Part shown: positions 48,545 to 59,381 of the stretch, one piece after another | Position numbering within the stretch: the stretch's first letter is position 1 | Layout of the letters: every line of letters starts with the position of its first letter | Source: Neelides folsomi | Taxonomy: Eukaryota; Arthropoda; Collembola; Neelipleona; Neelidae | Length of the DNA stretch: 64,000 nt | Direction of reading: 5' to 3' | Assembly: GCA_034687125.1 (NCBI GenBank) | Contig: JAQGBZ010000354.1 | Location: 1 to 64,000, forward strand | Notes under the pieces: model-generated | Seen by the model: only the letters and a program-made list of their open reading frames with translations | What the model was told of the DNA's origin: nothing | Databases searched by the model: none | Made by a program: the position numbers and the translations under genes

Positions 48545-51199
48545 TCAAATTTCTTCGTCTCCCGTCAGGATCCTTTCAACCACTAAAAGAAAAACACAAA
48601 ATAATTAATACAAAGGTAAATATTTTAATAAAGTAAATATAATAACACATATTAGGGCCACAATAATTATTTAATATACAGTAAATATTTTATATATTTA
48701 CTGTAACTGTAAAATACTGTAAAATATTAACTGTAGTTAAGTTAAACTATATTTAAATTTTAACTATATTTAAATTTTCACTTACGGCCAATGACTTGCT
48801 CAAGTTTCTTCAGGTTTTTGAGCGTCGTTGAAAGTTGTCTCGAAGGTGAATTTTGTGGTGAAGTTGTCTGTGGCGATTCCATCGCTTTCAATTGATTCCT
48901 CAGTTCTTCAACCAGAGCCCAGTCCTCTTCAGAAGATCCTAACCGTTCAGGTGTAACTCCGTTTAAAAGACGCAACGAAGCTGATCTCACTTTTGTTGAT
49001 AAACTTGCAATTGTCGCTATTACAAGTGTATCAAGAGCCTGTTCAAATAAAATAATATTTTTAATAATGGTTTAAAACCATTTTAATTAGTTTTCATTTT
49101 CAATTCATCTTAAAACGTCAAAAAAGTATACAGGGTGGGCCATAAGTAGCTTTCTTTTTTATGAAATTGTTTATTTAAAAAAGAAAGCAACTTATGGCGG
49201 CCCACCCTTTATAAAAAGTAAGTAATTATAATTAAGTATAATAATTATTTAAGATTAAATTACCTCTAATCGATGCCCATATTGTTGGAAGGAATCCTGA
49301 GCGTGAAGTTCTTCCTTGGAACTTCTCCTTTGAATCAGCGAAGGTGAAGGCGGTCGAGCCGAAAGCGGCCGAATTGATTTAACAGGAATTGTCTGAGGTT
49401 GAGGAACCGGCGGGGACGGCGTTCCTCGGCTGCTTCCACCGCTGCTGTTGTATTTTCGTTCTTCTGTTTTCTTATTTTTATTACCAAGACCTGAAGCTGC
49501 AAGAGGATCGTAGTTTTTACGACGCTGCCAATTGGCCAATTCTGTTTCTTTTGAATCTTTGACTTGTTGAGCTCCAATGCTTAACTATACAAAAATCAAA
49601 CAAATATATAATTTGTTAGTTAGAAGTGAATTAACCAATATTAATTAGTGAATTAACCAATTTTAACTAGTTAATTAACAGATAATTAGTTAATTAACCA
49701 ATTGGTTCTAAATTAACCTTTTTGGGACGTGGAGGTGGATGGGCTGGTTTTTGGACTTGTGGCTGTTGAGGTGGAACTCGTGATTCTGGGGGAGCTTCTT
49801 CACTTCTTCGCAATTTTCCAATCTGTGCAAAAACTCAGATTAACTCCATTAAATACTATTTATTAATATTATAATTAAAAGTGTTAAAATAATTCAACTA
49901 AAAGTTAGCTGACGATGAAGCTTGAAAAAAATCTAAAGGTAATTTCATCTTCCAAAACTTACAATATTATTGCGTATCGATGCATGAGCTCTTAAAGAAA
50001 ATCTTCCTCCATCGCTTCTTGAAAATGCTGCCGGTTGGCCTTCGGATTCATATCCATGTAGACCCCTTCTAATACTTTGGTAAATTAAAATAACTTTATA
50101 AATTAATGACTTTTAGGATTTAATTGCACAATTTATTAATTGTTTTACTTAATTATTACTCAAATCATTAATTACTTAATTATTACTATAATTAATTATT
50201 TACTTACTTGAAAGCTTTATTGAGCCTAACAGACTGAGGTGGTTTTTCTGAACAATACCCGCTTGGTCCTGCATCGGAATGAAAAGAAGTTTCTCTTTTC
50301 AATTCCCTTCGTCTGTTCATTTTTTCTTCCATCGCTCCCACAACACTCCGAGTTTCATCGAGATATTTCTCCGTTGCCCATTGATGTCTCCCAACAGATC
50401 CAGCCCATTCTTCGACATAACTCCGCTTAGGAGAATTTTTATCTTGTTGTTGGACCATTAATGAATCTAAGGATTTTCTGGCAGCTGTCACAGCTTCGGC
50501 TTCATCGTCCACTGTGTAAGTTCCCGTTCCGCTTCCGTCGCTTTTATTCTCACCACTTTCATTATTTTCTTCTTTCTTTTTCTGCGGTGGGGCGAATTTT
50601 GAAATCGAGTCGCGAATTCCAAAAGAACGACTTTTGTTACTTCGAGTTTCTCCGAAATCAATTGTGAAGGCCAAAGGGTGACTTGTTCGTTCTTCAGACG
50701 GGGGAGGATCTTCAGGAGTTCCTATTAAAAATAAATTTTAATTGTAATTAAAATATAATTTAATCGTTATTAAAATCCCATCATTTTATTTATTTACAAA
50801 CTTTAAATTAAAATTTTCATTTTGTTAAGTAGTTCGTTTTTTTAGATGATTCTGATGAAGATCTTTAATAAAATATTGTACAGTGAGTACAGTGTATTTT
50901 GGTTAGAGTTTAATTTAATGTTTAACTAATTTTTCACCTAAAGATTGCCTTCTTGAAAATAAATCAGCTGAGGGTGATTGTTCCCTCCAACGCTGTGGAA
51001 AATTCTTCGGAGGACTTCGCTTTCTTCTCTGAAATACTTCGTTGGGGACGGAAATGTCGTCGACGTGGACGTTGTGGGACGATCGTGAATTTCTCCCTCG
51101 TTGAATTTCTTTAGATGGACTTGATGGTTCAGCGGAAGATCCGATTCCAGAATCGGATGTCGTCATAGGGGAATTATTTTCTTTCCGTCTTCCTTCCAT
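48545..51199 (-). CDS. CEP170-like centrosomal protein, C-terminal domain form
   Basis: Seven exons: 50938-51199, 50208-50721, 49963-50068, 49718-49822, 49264-49584, 48786-49038, 48545-48582; 532 residues. Segments LAFTIDFGE, the ELANWQRRKNYDPLAAS stretch and the helical VRSASLRLLNGVTPE ... LKKLEQVIG resemble the C-terminal region of CEP170/CEP170B, which binds microtubules and subdistal appendages. The rest is Ser/Pro/Arg-rich and probably disordered. Vertebrate CEP170 has about 1,500 residues with an N-terminal FHA domain; no FHA domain is coded here or in the 1.2 kb upstream. An in-frame TAA lies six bases before the ATG, supporting the start, although an upstream exon joined at AAAG is not excluded. 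An 79-bp MITE sits in the 48786-49584 intron. Confidence 0.65.
49131..49209. mobile_element. CAGGGTGGG-family short inverted-repeat element, copy 3
   Basis: In an intron of the CEP170-like gene. CAGGGTGGGCCATAAGTAGC at one end and the inverted GCAACTTATGGCGGCCCACC at the other, TA at both flanks. The inner arms CTTTCTTTTTT/AAAAAAGAAAG pair almost perfectly, so the RNA would fold into a hairpin. Confidence 0.75.
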
Positions 51200-52462
51200 T
51201 CTTTACAATTTCAACAATACATAAAATTTGAGTTTAATTACAATTAAGATTAAAAATTATAGACACTTTGCATTTGCAATTTGAAAATTTGCAAAATAAG
51301 ACAATAAGTTTGCGAAATGTGTGATTGTGATTATGCTCTAAATATTCAATTTTGATTATTTAAAGCTTAAGTTAAGTTTTTATATTTAAAAGTTAATTGT
51401 AATTACGAACCTTTTTGTTATCACATATCACATGGAAGCTGTCGTAATTATCAAGAGTTAACGGCTTATAAAATTATATTGGTTTTGGTCGTTAGTAATT
51501 TTAAATTCTTGGTTAATAATGAATAAAAAACAAATTCTCACAGTAAAGTCAAATTATAATTCAAGTATTCGTTATTCATCCTCCTTTGTCTTGTCACTTT
51601 CAGGAAGGACAATAATTCAACAATTCACATTCACAAATCCATATTCAACTCCCACAAACTTAATTCCATTTAAGGACATTTTCCCACATATAAGAACCCA
51701 AGTAAGAATCTTCGTTAATTCGGATCATCTCATTTTAAATGTAATTAGATTTAAAGTTTAATAGTTCCATGCATTAAATTTAAGATTTAAAAACGCGAAT
51801 GGGTTTAATTGCACATATAGGTTTAATTACACATTTATATAAAGTTGGAAATTATTGAACCTTGAATAAAAATTTTGGTGTGACCTGGATGTTAACTCGG
51901 CCGTGGTGTTTCATTGAACCCATAATTAATAACTTTAATTAACTTAAACATAATTTCACTATTTGTTATCACACATAAATAAATAAAAATCTGAATACTT
52001 GTAAGTTTAACTAAATTAATTAAAATTTAACTTTGGAATTCCGTCCTATGATTTCCTCACATCTTGATTTTGGTTTCTGACTTACAAAGAATTCAAACCG
52101 CGCCGGTAAACCAAACCATTCTTTATTCCTTCAATTCCTTTTCTCATAAACTTCTTTGTTCTCCAAATGTTCCTTCTATTTAACAATAATTAAGTTTAAC
52201 AATTTAATTCCGTTTAAAAATTTAGATCTATAAACCATTTATGAAAATAAATATGAAAAATAAATAAGTTTCGATACCAATATAAGCAATATAATCTCTT
52301 CAATATTTTTGAATTTTAATTTTTTTTAAAATTTACGTTTAATATTAAAATCCATTAAATATTTAAATTTCCAAGTGTTAATTCATTCCCTTATACTTAA
52401 TTATTTAATTGTAATAAGAAAATACTTTGTAACAAGCTAAAAGAATATAGAAATCTCTTCAA
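51200..52462. other. Intergenic between divergent genes
   Basis: 1.26 kb separating the CEP170-like and BTB start codons. One 80-codon ORF (51519-51761) is seen but lacks any recognisable motif; I leave it uncalled. Should contain both promoters. Confidence 0.4.
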
Positions 52463-53729
52463 ATGTATTTTAACAGCCCAAAGTTGAGAAGCCAAACATC
52501 GAGCAAAGCTACGAAAGATTCATTCAGCTCGGTCCATTCGAGTAAAAATGTGAGGGTCATTTTTGACAAGAAGATTTCCGATGCGTCGAGATTGAATGAT
52601 AGTGAAATTGATGGAATTCAAGCTGGAAAGAAAAACAATTTATTTCGACTCAAATGTAAGTTAAAAATCACATCCATACCTTAATTATTTGTCACTTTAA
52701 TTTTGATTAAAATTTTGACTCAAAAATTCGATAATTTTCCACTTATAAACTTTCTTACAGTTAAGTCAATTAACTAACCTTACATTTAACTACAGTTAAC
52801 TAACCGGTAAGCGTAAATTGGTTGTTTATTAAATGTATTTTAAATAGGGGAATATCGCGGTTGTGAGGAAATGTTCTTGGCCCTCAATAAATATCCCGGA
52901 TACGTTAAAGTCAAACATTTGTTTCTCAACAATCAAGATTCGGACATTTGGTTAAAAACGGCCGACAAATCTTTTCCTGCTCACAGATTTGTTCTAAGAA
53001 GTAATTAACAAATTTGTTCCATTTCAATATATATGAAACTTATATTAATAATTGTTATTAAACAACAAGAAAACTTATGTACTTAAAATTATACGAAATT
53101 AATAATAATAATAATTTTCGTTTATTATTAATTAACTTAATTCAAAAATAAAGTTTCAATATAAACTTTAAGGTAAAAGTCTGGTCCTGTCCAAATTGTT
53201 CGACAAAATGAAAATCGATTCGAATGGAACGGACGAGAACGGAAATAGCGTGAACGGGAAGGAGATTTTCATGGAAGGGTCTTCCACAGCCATTGAAGAA
53301 CTTCTCCGGTTCATTTACTCAGGAAAGGTCAATCCGGAAATCCAAGGAATTTACACGGAACTTCACACCTTGGCCTTAAAGTACGAAGTTGAGGATTTGA
53401 AATTGTTGTGCGAAAACATCATTCTTCAAGACATCAATTTCACCAATGTTTTTACGTATTATGAACATGGAATTCAAATGAAGTCGGAGCTTCTCAAAGA
53501 AAGGGTCATTTGCTTCATTAAAGGGTAAAAATAAAATAATTAACCTAACCTAACCTTACTAAACAAAGCCAAATGCTAAATTAAAGATCTTATAATAATT
53601 TTAATAAATAACTAAAATTTAAAATTGATTTTTAACAGGAACAAAAAAGCCGTTGTGAAGAATCAAACCGAATATGTGAAATTTGTTAATAATTATCCAG
53701 ACGTTCTTTTCAAAATCTTTGTTGATTAA
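52463..53729 (+). CDS. BTB/POZ domain protein
   Basis: Four exons: 52463-52655, 52848-53000, 53173-53524, 53639-53729; 262 residues. After a basic, Ser-rich N-terminus and a short unassigned segment (WEYRGCEEMFLALNKYPGYV), the BTB fold starts at DSDIWLKTADKSFPAHRFVLRS and continues with SKLFDKM, EELLRFIYSGKV and TLALKYEVEDLKLLCENII. The last 45 residues resemble the start of a BACK-like helix pair. SPOP/speckle-type and related BTB proteins serve as substrate adaptors of Cullin-3 ligases, but no MATH domain is recognisable, so the partner is open. The start is uncertain: TTTTAACAG just after the ATG could be an acceptor of an earlier exon. Confidence 0.75.
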
Positions 53730-53808
53730 AGAATTCATATTCATGTTGGCCATGTAATTTACATGATTTTTGTATTAAGCAAAATTAGTAATTAAAAAAT
53801 TAAAATAT

Positions 53809-56421
53809 GGCTTATATTTAGTTGCACCTATAATTAAACTAACTTTGTATTAAAAATTCTTACTTGCCTATAAGAATATTAATTCGACCTATCAAATATT
53901 AATCTTGTTTAAGAATACATACTTTGCCTATGAGAATATTGTTTTAATCAATACGCACTTCGACATTATGATATTTATGAAATTTAATAAATCGAAAAAA
54001 AATTTATTAGCCAATTATATGTGTAAAAGGTATAATAATAACGATAAAATAATACATAATTAAAAATTATAGGAAAATAAAAATAATATAATAAAGCTTT
54101 CACTGAGTAATAAGAGCATGTTTTGCCTTTGCAGGCCTTCCCCTTTTTCGCTTCATTCCGATTGGAATAAATTTAGCTTCTAATGGAACATTTATTCAAA
54201 ATTGCGATTCCAAGAATGTGTTTACATATGTATTCTTTCATATAAACAGCACAAAAACATGACGCTTTGACCCAATTGTTTTTATACATTTGAACATTCC
54301 ATAAAAGTTGACATGATTTCTTGTATAGGTCAAACGTTTCCCATTTTAATGATTGGTGATCTTCCAAATATTCATCAATTGAATGATCATCAATTTCTTT
54401 TGAAAACGATGATGCAATATAGAATTGATAATTGCTGTTAGAATGTCTTATACAAATGCAAGGTTTTGTTTTTACCCACTGGTAAGCTTTTGTCTGTAGA
54501 GGCAAATTATTCAGAGCTCTCGGTGAAAATATCTTTGCATTTACTCGCTCTGGATCTCTATCTTCTGACCATCTTTTTACAATAGACTCTGACATGACAA
54601 AAATTGAGATAATGGCAAATTTTCTCTCATTGTGTCTTCTTTTTTTATCCAGTTATTTAATGATTCAAGTGCATTATTTGTGCTAGAATTCATTTTCAAT
54701 TTGCCTTCGTACCATCCATTGCATTTATTTAACCATTGATTTTGGAAATAGTCAACAAACGCTTGGAACTTAGTTCTTGACCATTTATTTATCCATAATT
54801 TTCATCCAGTATTAAATTCTTCTTTACTTTTAGCTAATTGCAAATGAAAGATATCATTACAAATTAACTGACATTTTGGCGTTTGATTAAATTTAACTTT
54901 TTATCTAAAGCTCTAACGACGTGAGCTCAACAATATACGCGAATCGGCTGATAAGAAAATGCTTTAATAAATTCATTAGTTATTGAGTCAGCTGCATCTG
55001 CAATTAATATTTTTGGTAAATAAGGTTCAAGATAAATTTCCTCAGCTTTCATTTGAATTGATTTGAAAATGAATTCAAAGTCAGTCTCGTTTTCTGTGCT
55101 CGTAACGCTTAATTCAAATGGATGAAACGATTTATGTACACTCGTAGAACCAACAATCAAATCAGGAAAACCTTAGAAATTTTAATTTAAAAACATATTA
55201 TTCATTATATTATAAATGTAATGTATATATTATTTTAATTAAAGTTTAAATTAATAAATTATTATTGTAAAATATAATAGTAAATAAAAATTATAAATTA
55301 CCTTGCCATATGAGTATGTATGTTGAATCACTTGTTAGGTATACATATGAGTATTTATGTATATTACTTGTTAGATATACATTTTTTAATCATTGCTTTT
55401 ATTCACGCCATTTGGCCATTTGGCGATTTGTTTCTAACGTAATATCTCCATTGTCTAGTTTCTGTAAAATCTTTAGCAATTTGAGCATTTTCAAATGTTT
55501 GTAATTCAATCCACTCGTAATCAATTCGAATTCTTTTTTGTTTTTATTCAATGTCACATTGTCAAAGTCTTCATTTTCTTCACTATCACTCACATACCGC
55601 TTTGGCTCAAAATTTGGCCTGGGCTCAAAATGTGGCCGGGCTCGAAATATGGCCGGGGGTTGAACCTGAGATTTTTAAAAGAAGCCGGGTCTCAAAAGAT
55701 GGCCTGGTAGTAAAGCCTGTATTGTACTTTGGTGGAAATTTTAAAACTTATAACAGCGCTTGACTAATCGTTAAATTAATCTTATAACAATAAAAATGCC
55801 ACGAAGGCAACACGATGTATCATTTAAGTTAAAAGTAATCAAATACGCGGAAATTGTAATATAAATTCTATCATTATTAATTTGTGGCCGGGACTCAAAA
55901 TGTGGCCGGGTTCAATATGTGGCCGGGAGTCGAACTCATTTTTTTTAATTGTGGCCCGGGCCATATTTCGAGCCAAAGCGGTAATCAGCTAATTGTGATG
56001 ACATTTCGTTAATCAACAGTAATAGTAAATATGTATTTGAGTGGAGATAGGTTTGAATGAGCGTCACGTCAAAACATCACAATTATAACGCCTTTTTCTA
56101 TATTCACAAAAATAAAAAAAGGTCTAAAATTTTAAATATTTACTAATATGTGTCTAATTGACAAATAATATTTTATTTTGGTAAAATGTTTTGAATATTC
56201 TAGAATAGAATAGGTATAGAATAGACATTATGTTATTCCATAGGCAAAGTATGTATTTTTAAACAAGATTAATATTTGATAGGTCGAATTAATATTTTTA
56301 TAGTTAAGTAAGTATCCTTATAATCGATTAATGCATGATAGACAAAATTAATGCTCTTATAGGCAAGTAAGGATTTTTAATACAAAGTTAGTTTAATTAT
56401 AGGTGCAATTAAATATAATCC
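53809..56421 (-). mobile_element. Mutator-like (MULE) transposon, complete ends, dead transposase
   Basis: 2,613 bp bounded by long inverted repeats (about 140 bp left, about 200 bp right; ends GGCTTATATTTAGTTGCACC and its diverged complement) and flanked by an exact 9-bp target duplication TTAAAATAT at 53800-53808 and 56422-56430. The minus strand inside encodes MULE transposase pieces: KILIADAADSITNEFIKAF then RVYC-stop-AHV (the expected CWAH has TGA for TGG), SSTNNALESLNNWIKK, a SWIM zinc finger (CFCAVYMKEYICKH) and an AT-hook tail (KRKRGRPAKAK). Stops and frameshifts show it is inactive. A smaller TA-flanked element has inserted into it. Confidence 0.9.
55597..55981. mobile_element. Nested non-autonomous TA-target element (pogo-like)
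   Basis: 385 bp with terminal inverted repeats CCGCTTTGGCTC(A/G)AAATTTGG flanked by TA on both sides, nested in the MULE. Subterminal blocks repeat TGGCCGGG(C/A)TC(G/A)AAAT several times on both sides. Its centre keeps the first 22 codons of an ORF (from 55799, plus strand) starting MPRRQHDVSFKLKVIKYAE, the typical opening of pogo/Tigger-type transposase DNA-binding domains, then a stop. It looks like an internal-deletion derivative of an autonomous element. Confidence 0.8.
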
Positions 56422-56510
56422 TTAAAATATGAGCCAATACCATGTATGTTTATAAAGTATCATGTTTGGAAATTACTATTACACAAAAAGATTAAAAAAA
56501 TTAAGTTGCA

Positions 56511-57190
56511 TTAATAATTAAAGATAAAAAGATCTACCTGTTGAAAAAATATTAATACATATTCCAAAAATTCTTCAGGATTGTTACTTGGATAGAAAAC
56601 CGATTTTGAATCGTTTGTTTTCATTTTATCAAAGAACATATCAATGGGATCTCTTGGTTCATTTAGTTGATAACTCTCTTTATATAAATTGATGTTTTCC
56701 AAAGAATTTTCGGATGTCCTTTATTTCCCAAGAAATGGCCAATAATGGGCAAACCCCATGGTCCTAAATATTAAAATGATAACCAAGTTAGAATACTATT
56801 ATAAAATTAAGATTACTATACTATACAGATATTAATAAGAATTATATTTAACCTGGTGGAAGATCGTTTTTAAAAAAATTTTAAACTTCAATAATAATAA
56901 GGATCCACAATGCAGAATGCAATGCAGAAGGCACACAAAAAGTAAAAGTATTACTAAAGTCATTTAATTAAAGTTAGACCAAAACATGAAGTTTTATTTC
57001 AACATACAATTAAATGGGAATGATGATTTCATGGCCATGCTTTTGCTGCTCTTGCATTTTAATATGCATGAACACATTAATGAGCTTTATATAATATAGT
57101 TTTTATCTCAAAAAATAAATCTGTTGTTGAATTGAGTTTACATTTTATTATTATAGATTACAAACATATCACACACGTATAATACGTATG
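56511..57190 (-). pseudogene. Inverted chimeric P450 fragment
   Basis: Reads on the minus strand as the P450 promoter (to about 56985), a damaged exon 1 (LPPG end at about 56860), and exon 2 starting GPWGLPIIGHFLG, which then jumps straight into exon 4 (ENINLYKESYQLNEPRDPIDMFFDKMK at 56511-56720), dropping exon 3 and parts of its neighbours. The exon-4 part is closest to pseudogene B (27120-27290, including the odd FSTG/FFQQV end), the promoter part to copies A and C. So it derives from the 23-32 kb array, inverted and moved about 25 kb. Confidence 0.8.
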
Positions 57191-57199
57191 CATCGGGTA

Positions 57200-58225
57200 T
57201 AATATACACATAAATTCTCTCAAAGGTCTTCATGCTGCTTCTATATTATTTGTATGAATTTCTGGCCACTGATAATTTACAAATCCTTCTTCATGAGCAA
57301 CAAATCCCAATCTTTGATCATCCTTTAAATCGTTGTATGAAGAAAATCCATCAGAAATTACAATTGATCCTCGTTCAATGTAATTATACATTATTTCCTT
57401 CAATGTATCCTTTTGCCTATTTTCAGGCAAAAGGATTTTCTTTTAGAATGACGATCTATTCCTCCAAAAATCCAAATGGATTCTCCAGCAATAGGATGCC
57501 CTCGATGATACTTCCTTCTGAATAAATGCATTTCTTCAATTTCGATCTAACATCCTGGTCCGCCAATTTTTCTTTCATTATGATCCATCAATAACGAAAA
57601 CACCTATATAAGTAAATTAAAATATTAGACAATATTATTTTGAACATATAATGGTTAAATAAAAATATAATATGTAAACATAAAATTAAATATTTTATAA
57701 ATACTAGACCTGAAAATTAAATTACATTTCTGCAAAGCGTTTTAAAAAAAGGTATACGCTTGAACCGCATTTGAGATCCTTAATTGATTTTTTGCAGCCC
57801 TTTCTGAAGAACCAATATAAAAGTTATTCGAAATGCTAAAATTGAATATTTAAAAAATCAAAATAGTATAGAAATATAATAGAGCTTTTAATTTATTATA
57901 ATATTAATATAAATAATATATTAATGTTGATTTGTTTATTACTTGAAGGAAATCACGATGAGTGTTTTCAAACCAGGTGTTTTGAAGTGGATTAAATCTA
58001 ACACTGCAAATTGAACATTTCCAGCGAAATCCACATTTTGACGTTGAATCTCGATTTCTTTTAAAAAAATAGACCAGAAACGCCGCAAATACACTTTGGA
58101 TTTTTAAAATCAATAAGTCCAAGTTCTTCAAAAAATTGTTTTGCTTTTTCAATTGTATTGATTGCTCTTATTAATGTTTTAAAATTGCAATTGGGAAGAT
58201 TTAGAATATCAGAAATATTCATTAT
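57200..58225 (-). mobile_element. Merlin-type (ISXO2-like) transposase relic
   Basis: From a start near 58223 (MNISDILNLPNCNFKTLIRA) the frames give an N-terminal zinc-ribbon part (KCGFRWKCSICSVRFNPLQ with NTWFENTHRDFLQ), and further down the catalytic part (GSIVISDGFSSYNDL, then HTNNIEAA). The Trp after IEAA is TGA (minus strand), and at least one frameshift lies in the N-terminal part. Merlin elements are the animal relatives of bacterial IS1016/ISXO2. The 3' end meets the P450 fragment. No terminal repeats recognised. Confidence 0.7.
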
Positions 58226-58317
58226 AAAATATAATTTAAACGCAATATGAAAAATAAATATATTATTAATTATGTATGATTAATTCAATTAATATATTAC
58301 TCTTCAATATTTAAGTA

Positions 58318-58382
58318 ATATCGGGTATCGGGTAAATGGTATATCGGGCTATCGGGTAAATAGCATATCGGGTATCGGGTTA
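58318..58382. repeat. ATCGGGTA short tandem repeat
   Basis: A run of degenerate ATATCGGGTATCGGGTAAAT units, about eight ATCGGG cores in 65 bp, in otherwise AT-rich intergenic DNA. Confidence 0.8.
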
Positions 58383-59381
58383 CTAGTAGTTGCCGTTTTC
58401 TAATACAATTTAAAATTTAATTCAAGTACCTATTCCTATTTACGAAAATATATTATTAATTAAAATAAATAAAATTCTTATGTGTTTTCCACGGTTCGTT
58501 AAAACAATCTAAATATTTATTGGTCACAATATTTACACACCATTTCCTGGAAACTTTTCAATCGCACTTAAATTTAATTTTTATTAGCCTAATATATTTT
58601 TATTAATTAATGTGAACAAAATTGCAGACATTTACTTGGAATTTAAAATAAAAATATAATAATACTCTCGTTAATGAAAAGCTTATGAATTTCCATTTAT
58701 TTTGATATTTAGTCAGGTGTAAATAAAGTAAATAAATTATAAAAACCGCCCATACAAAGATTTTATTTTTCTGCATTGTGGCATGGATGGTTACGGAGAG
58801 GGAAATAAATTCCTATTAGGAATTTCCTATGTAAATAAAGTCTGAATTGTTCAGCGGTTTTAAGGGAGTCTAGATGCAAATTTCATATGTCGATAGTTTG
58901 AAATTTCCATATAATATTTTCCAACATGTATACATATAATTAAAAAAAATTGGATGTCAAGCAAAATACAAAAATTTCAAATTGTTAAATTGATACTTTA
59001 ATACAATATCGTTAGATATTTAAGTATTAATATAATATATAATTTAGATTATTAATGCAGAATATTGTATCTCACCCGTCATTTGTGTACGTCTAGTGCA
59101 ATGACAGTTTCTGCTAATTTACGACTCACAAAAATAATGTAATATATTTAATTAACCGTGACATTTATCGACTGATTATATTTAATAACCATGACATTTA
59201 TCGACTGATAATATTTAACAATGCTAACAAAATTGAACTTGTTAGATAATAGGGGCCATTGTAAATACTAGTAAATAGTCAATTATATAAATACTAAATT
59301 AAGATATTAATTTTTTTATTAATTCATTCTGAAAATTAAAATTGTCATTGGCTGATTAAGTAGGAATTAAATCAGCCGAAC
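58383..59381. other. Intergenic upstream of the GC-rich P450
   Basis: 1 kb, AT-rich, no gene seen. A repeated TTAATAACCATGACATTTATCGACTGATAATATTT-type unit occurs twice near 59150-59220. The composition changes abruptly at the start codon of the next gene. Confidence 0.45.

Noticed and set aside
51519-51761. 80-codon ORF upstream of the BTB gene
   Set aside because: No motif, ordinary AT-rich composition and no compatible splice partner found.
55596-55982. CRISPR-like array from the repeated TGGCCGGG units
   Set aside because: Eukaryotic context, irregular spacing and terminal inverted repeats identify a transposon.
58318-58382. ATCGGGTA array as a regulatory element
   Set aside because: No neighbouring gene start nearby and units are irregular; kept only as a tandem repeat.
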